Source of the DNA: Sediminibacterium magnilacihabitans
Lineage (GTDB): Bacteria; Bacteroidota; Bacteroidia; Chitinophagales; Chitinophagaceae
Assembly: GCA_002973575.1 (NCBI GenBank)
Contig: PVEQ01000002.1
Span: 248,001 to 312,000 of the forward strand
Reading direction: 5' to 3'
Length of the DNA stretch: 64,000 nucleotides
Both the position numbers and the translations under genes were made by a program. Shown piece by piece: positions 63,054 to 64,000 of this stretch (the first letter of the stretch is position 1; each line of letters begins with the position of its first letter). The notes under the pieces were generated by a model that saw nothing but the letters and a program-made list of their open reading frames with translations, made no database searches and was not told the DNA's origin.

Positions 63054-64000
63054 TTATTTCAATAACTGAAGCGCTTTCTGCACCGTTGCATCTGCCTGGT
63101 TCAGCACTTCATAATAACCCGGTGTTCTCCATATTTGCCTCGCCATGAGGGCCTGCAAACGATTGGTGATCTCGGTCCTGTCTTTGCTCTTGATACCAGT
63201 TAATACCACACTGTCACGATGTGCGAATGACAGGAACGATTGCCAGTCGCTTTCCGTGTTCATAAATTTTCCTGGAATTACTTCCGCAGATTGGAACGAT
63301 TGAAATGCACTCCTGTGCTCCATATAATAATGGTACACAAAATTGCTGAGTGTGTTCCTGAAATAAAGTTTGCTGAGTGTAGGGTCGGACTGGGTAGTAT
63401 CATAAGGAACGAATACATCGGGCGTAATACCGCCGCCTCCATAAACAATTCTGCCGCCTGGTGTTTTATAGGGCTTGGTTTCGTGTTTGGCCGTATCGCC
63501 TTTGATCACTTCACCGTCGTGGAAACGTGCTATCAGTTCAGCTTCATATTCTTTTTTACCCTTGTTATAAGGCTTTTGTATGTTACGGCCCAACGGCGTA
63601 AAATAGCGGGCAACAGTAAGCCGTACCGCGCTGCCATCACTGAGCTGGAATTGTTGTTGCACCAACCCTTTACCAAAAGACCTTCTTCCCACGATCGTTG
63701 CACGGTCCCAGTCCTGCAAGGCGCCACTCAACACTTCACTGGCAGAAGCCGAAGTTTCATCTATCAATACCACCAGTTTACCTGTTTCAAACAAGCCATC
63801 GCGCTTGCAATGATATTCGAAACGGGGCACGTGACTTCCTTCTGTGTACACGATCATTTTATCTCCGCTGAGGAACTCATCGGCAATATCAGTCGCTTCT
63901 TTCAACAGGCCGCCACCATTGCCGCGCAAATCGAGCACCAATTGTTTCATTCCCTGTTTCTGTAATTTTTCCAGTGATTGCATGAATTCTTCGTAAGTGC
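63054..64000 (-). CDS. S41 family C-terminal processing peptidase, partial
   Basis: The reading frame is open to the right edge, so the N-terminal part (signal, and probably PDZ domain) is missing. The catalytic core is clear: 'LVLDLRGNGGGLLKEA', the nucleophile serine in 'DETSASASEVLSGALQ' and the general-base lysine in 'RRSFGKGLVQ'. A C-terminal extension of about 150 residues follows the core, ending 'QKALQLLK'. S41 peptidases are serine/lysine proteases exported to the periplasm that trim protein C-termini. Codons just before the visible ATG encode 'TYEEF' in frame, so that ATG is internal. Confidence 0.93.
   Translation of the reverse strand, partial: TYEEFMQSLEKLQKQGMKQLVLDLRGNGGGLLKEATDIADEFLSGDKMIVYTEGSHVPRFEYHCKRDGLFETGKLVVLIDETSASASEVLSGALQDWDRATIVGRRSFGKGLVQQQFQLSDGSAVRLTVARYFTPLGRNIQKPYNKGKKEYEAELIARFHDGEVIKGDTAKHETKPYKTPGGRIVYGGGGITPDVFVPYDTTQSDPTLSKLYFRNTLSNFVYHYYMEHRSAFQSFQSAEVIPGKFMNTESDWQSFLSFAHRDSVVLTGIKSKDRTEITNRLQALMARQIWRTPGYYEVLNQADATVQKALQLLK

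Overview
The window looks like a chromosomal segment of a Bacteroidota organism, most likely Chitinophagaceae (Chitinophaga/Niastella-type). This is inferred from gene content: two SusC/SusD pairs, an ECF sigma/FecR pair, a UpxY antiterminator, GH29, GH78, DUF1080 and Gfo/Idh/MocA proteins with Tat leaders, many lipoproteins, and weak or absent Shine-Dalgarno sequences. No rRNA, tRNA or CRISPR array was recognised.

Region 1 (1-925) is an accessory edge. It holds the C-terminal end of a winged-helix protein and a C-terminal remnant of a large serine recombinase, separated by a strong hairpin with a T-tract. Region 2 (926-18004) is a surface-polysaccharide locus. A minus-strand trio (hddA, gmhA, hddC) makes GDP-D-glycero-alpha-D-manno-heptose. 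Divergent from it is a long plus-strand cluster: Wza-like export lipoprotein, Wzc-like copolymerase/tyrosine kinase, UpxY, O-antigen ligase/polymerase, Wzx-like flippase, four glycosyltransferases (two of them tandem paralogues), two left-handed beta-helix acyltransferases, a GDP-mannose 3,5-epimerase, and the initiating phosphoglycosyl transferase. A hairpin terminator closes it. The enzymes predict a polymer or glycan with heptose and L-galactose/L-gulose.

Region 3 (18288-25136) is a signalling cassette of four overlapping or closely packed genes: a giant receiver-PAS(10)-HisKA-HATPase kinase, a lone receiver protein, a PAS-HisKA_3 kinase and a NarL-type regulator. The PAS array has a four-domain higher-order repeat. 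It lies directly after the polysaccharide cluster, so control of that cluster is a reasonable but unproven guess.

Region 4 (25160-30719) holds a clan GH-A-like glycosidase lipoprotein, the proline genes proB and proA with a structured leader-like region, and a Tat-exported sugar-phosphate isomerase/epimerase-like protein. Region 5 (30732-56480) is one long minus-strand run devoted to glycan use. In transcription order it reads: ROK regulator, SusC, SusD_2-type protein, terminator; GH29 fucosidase, ECF sigma, FecR, STN-bearing SusC, SusD, LamG lipoprotein, hairpin; heptahaem cytochrome c lipoprotein, FG-GAP/ASPIC-UnbV protein, GH78 rhamnosidase, truncated B3 metallo-beta-lactamase, Gfo/Idh/MocA oxidoreductase, DUF1080 protein. 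The two SusC systems use different regulatory logic. The last genes resemble a 3-keto-glycoside pathway.

Region 6 (56667-64000) is general metabolism and transport: AhpD-like and PhnB-like proteins, an alkaline-phosphatase-superfamily enzyme, EamA, DoxX and MFS membrane proteins, a second GH29 enzyme and a partial S41 peptidase running off the end.

Functions were assigned by reading motifs and recalling families. No database search was run, so substrate specificities are tentative.
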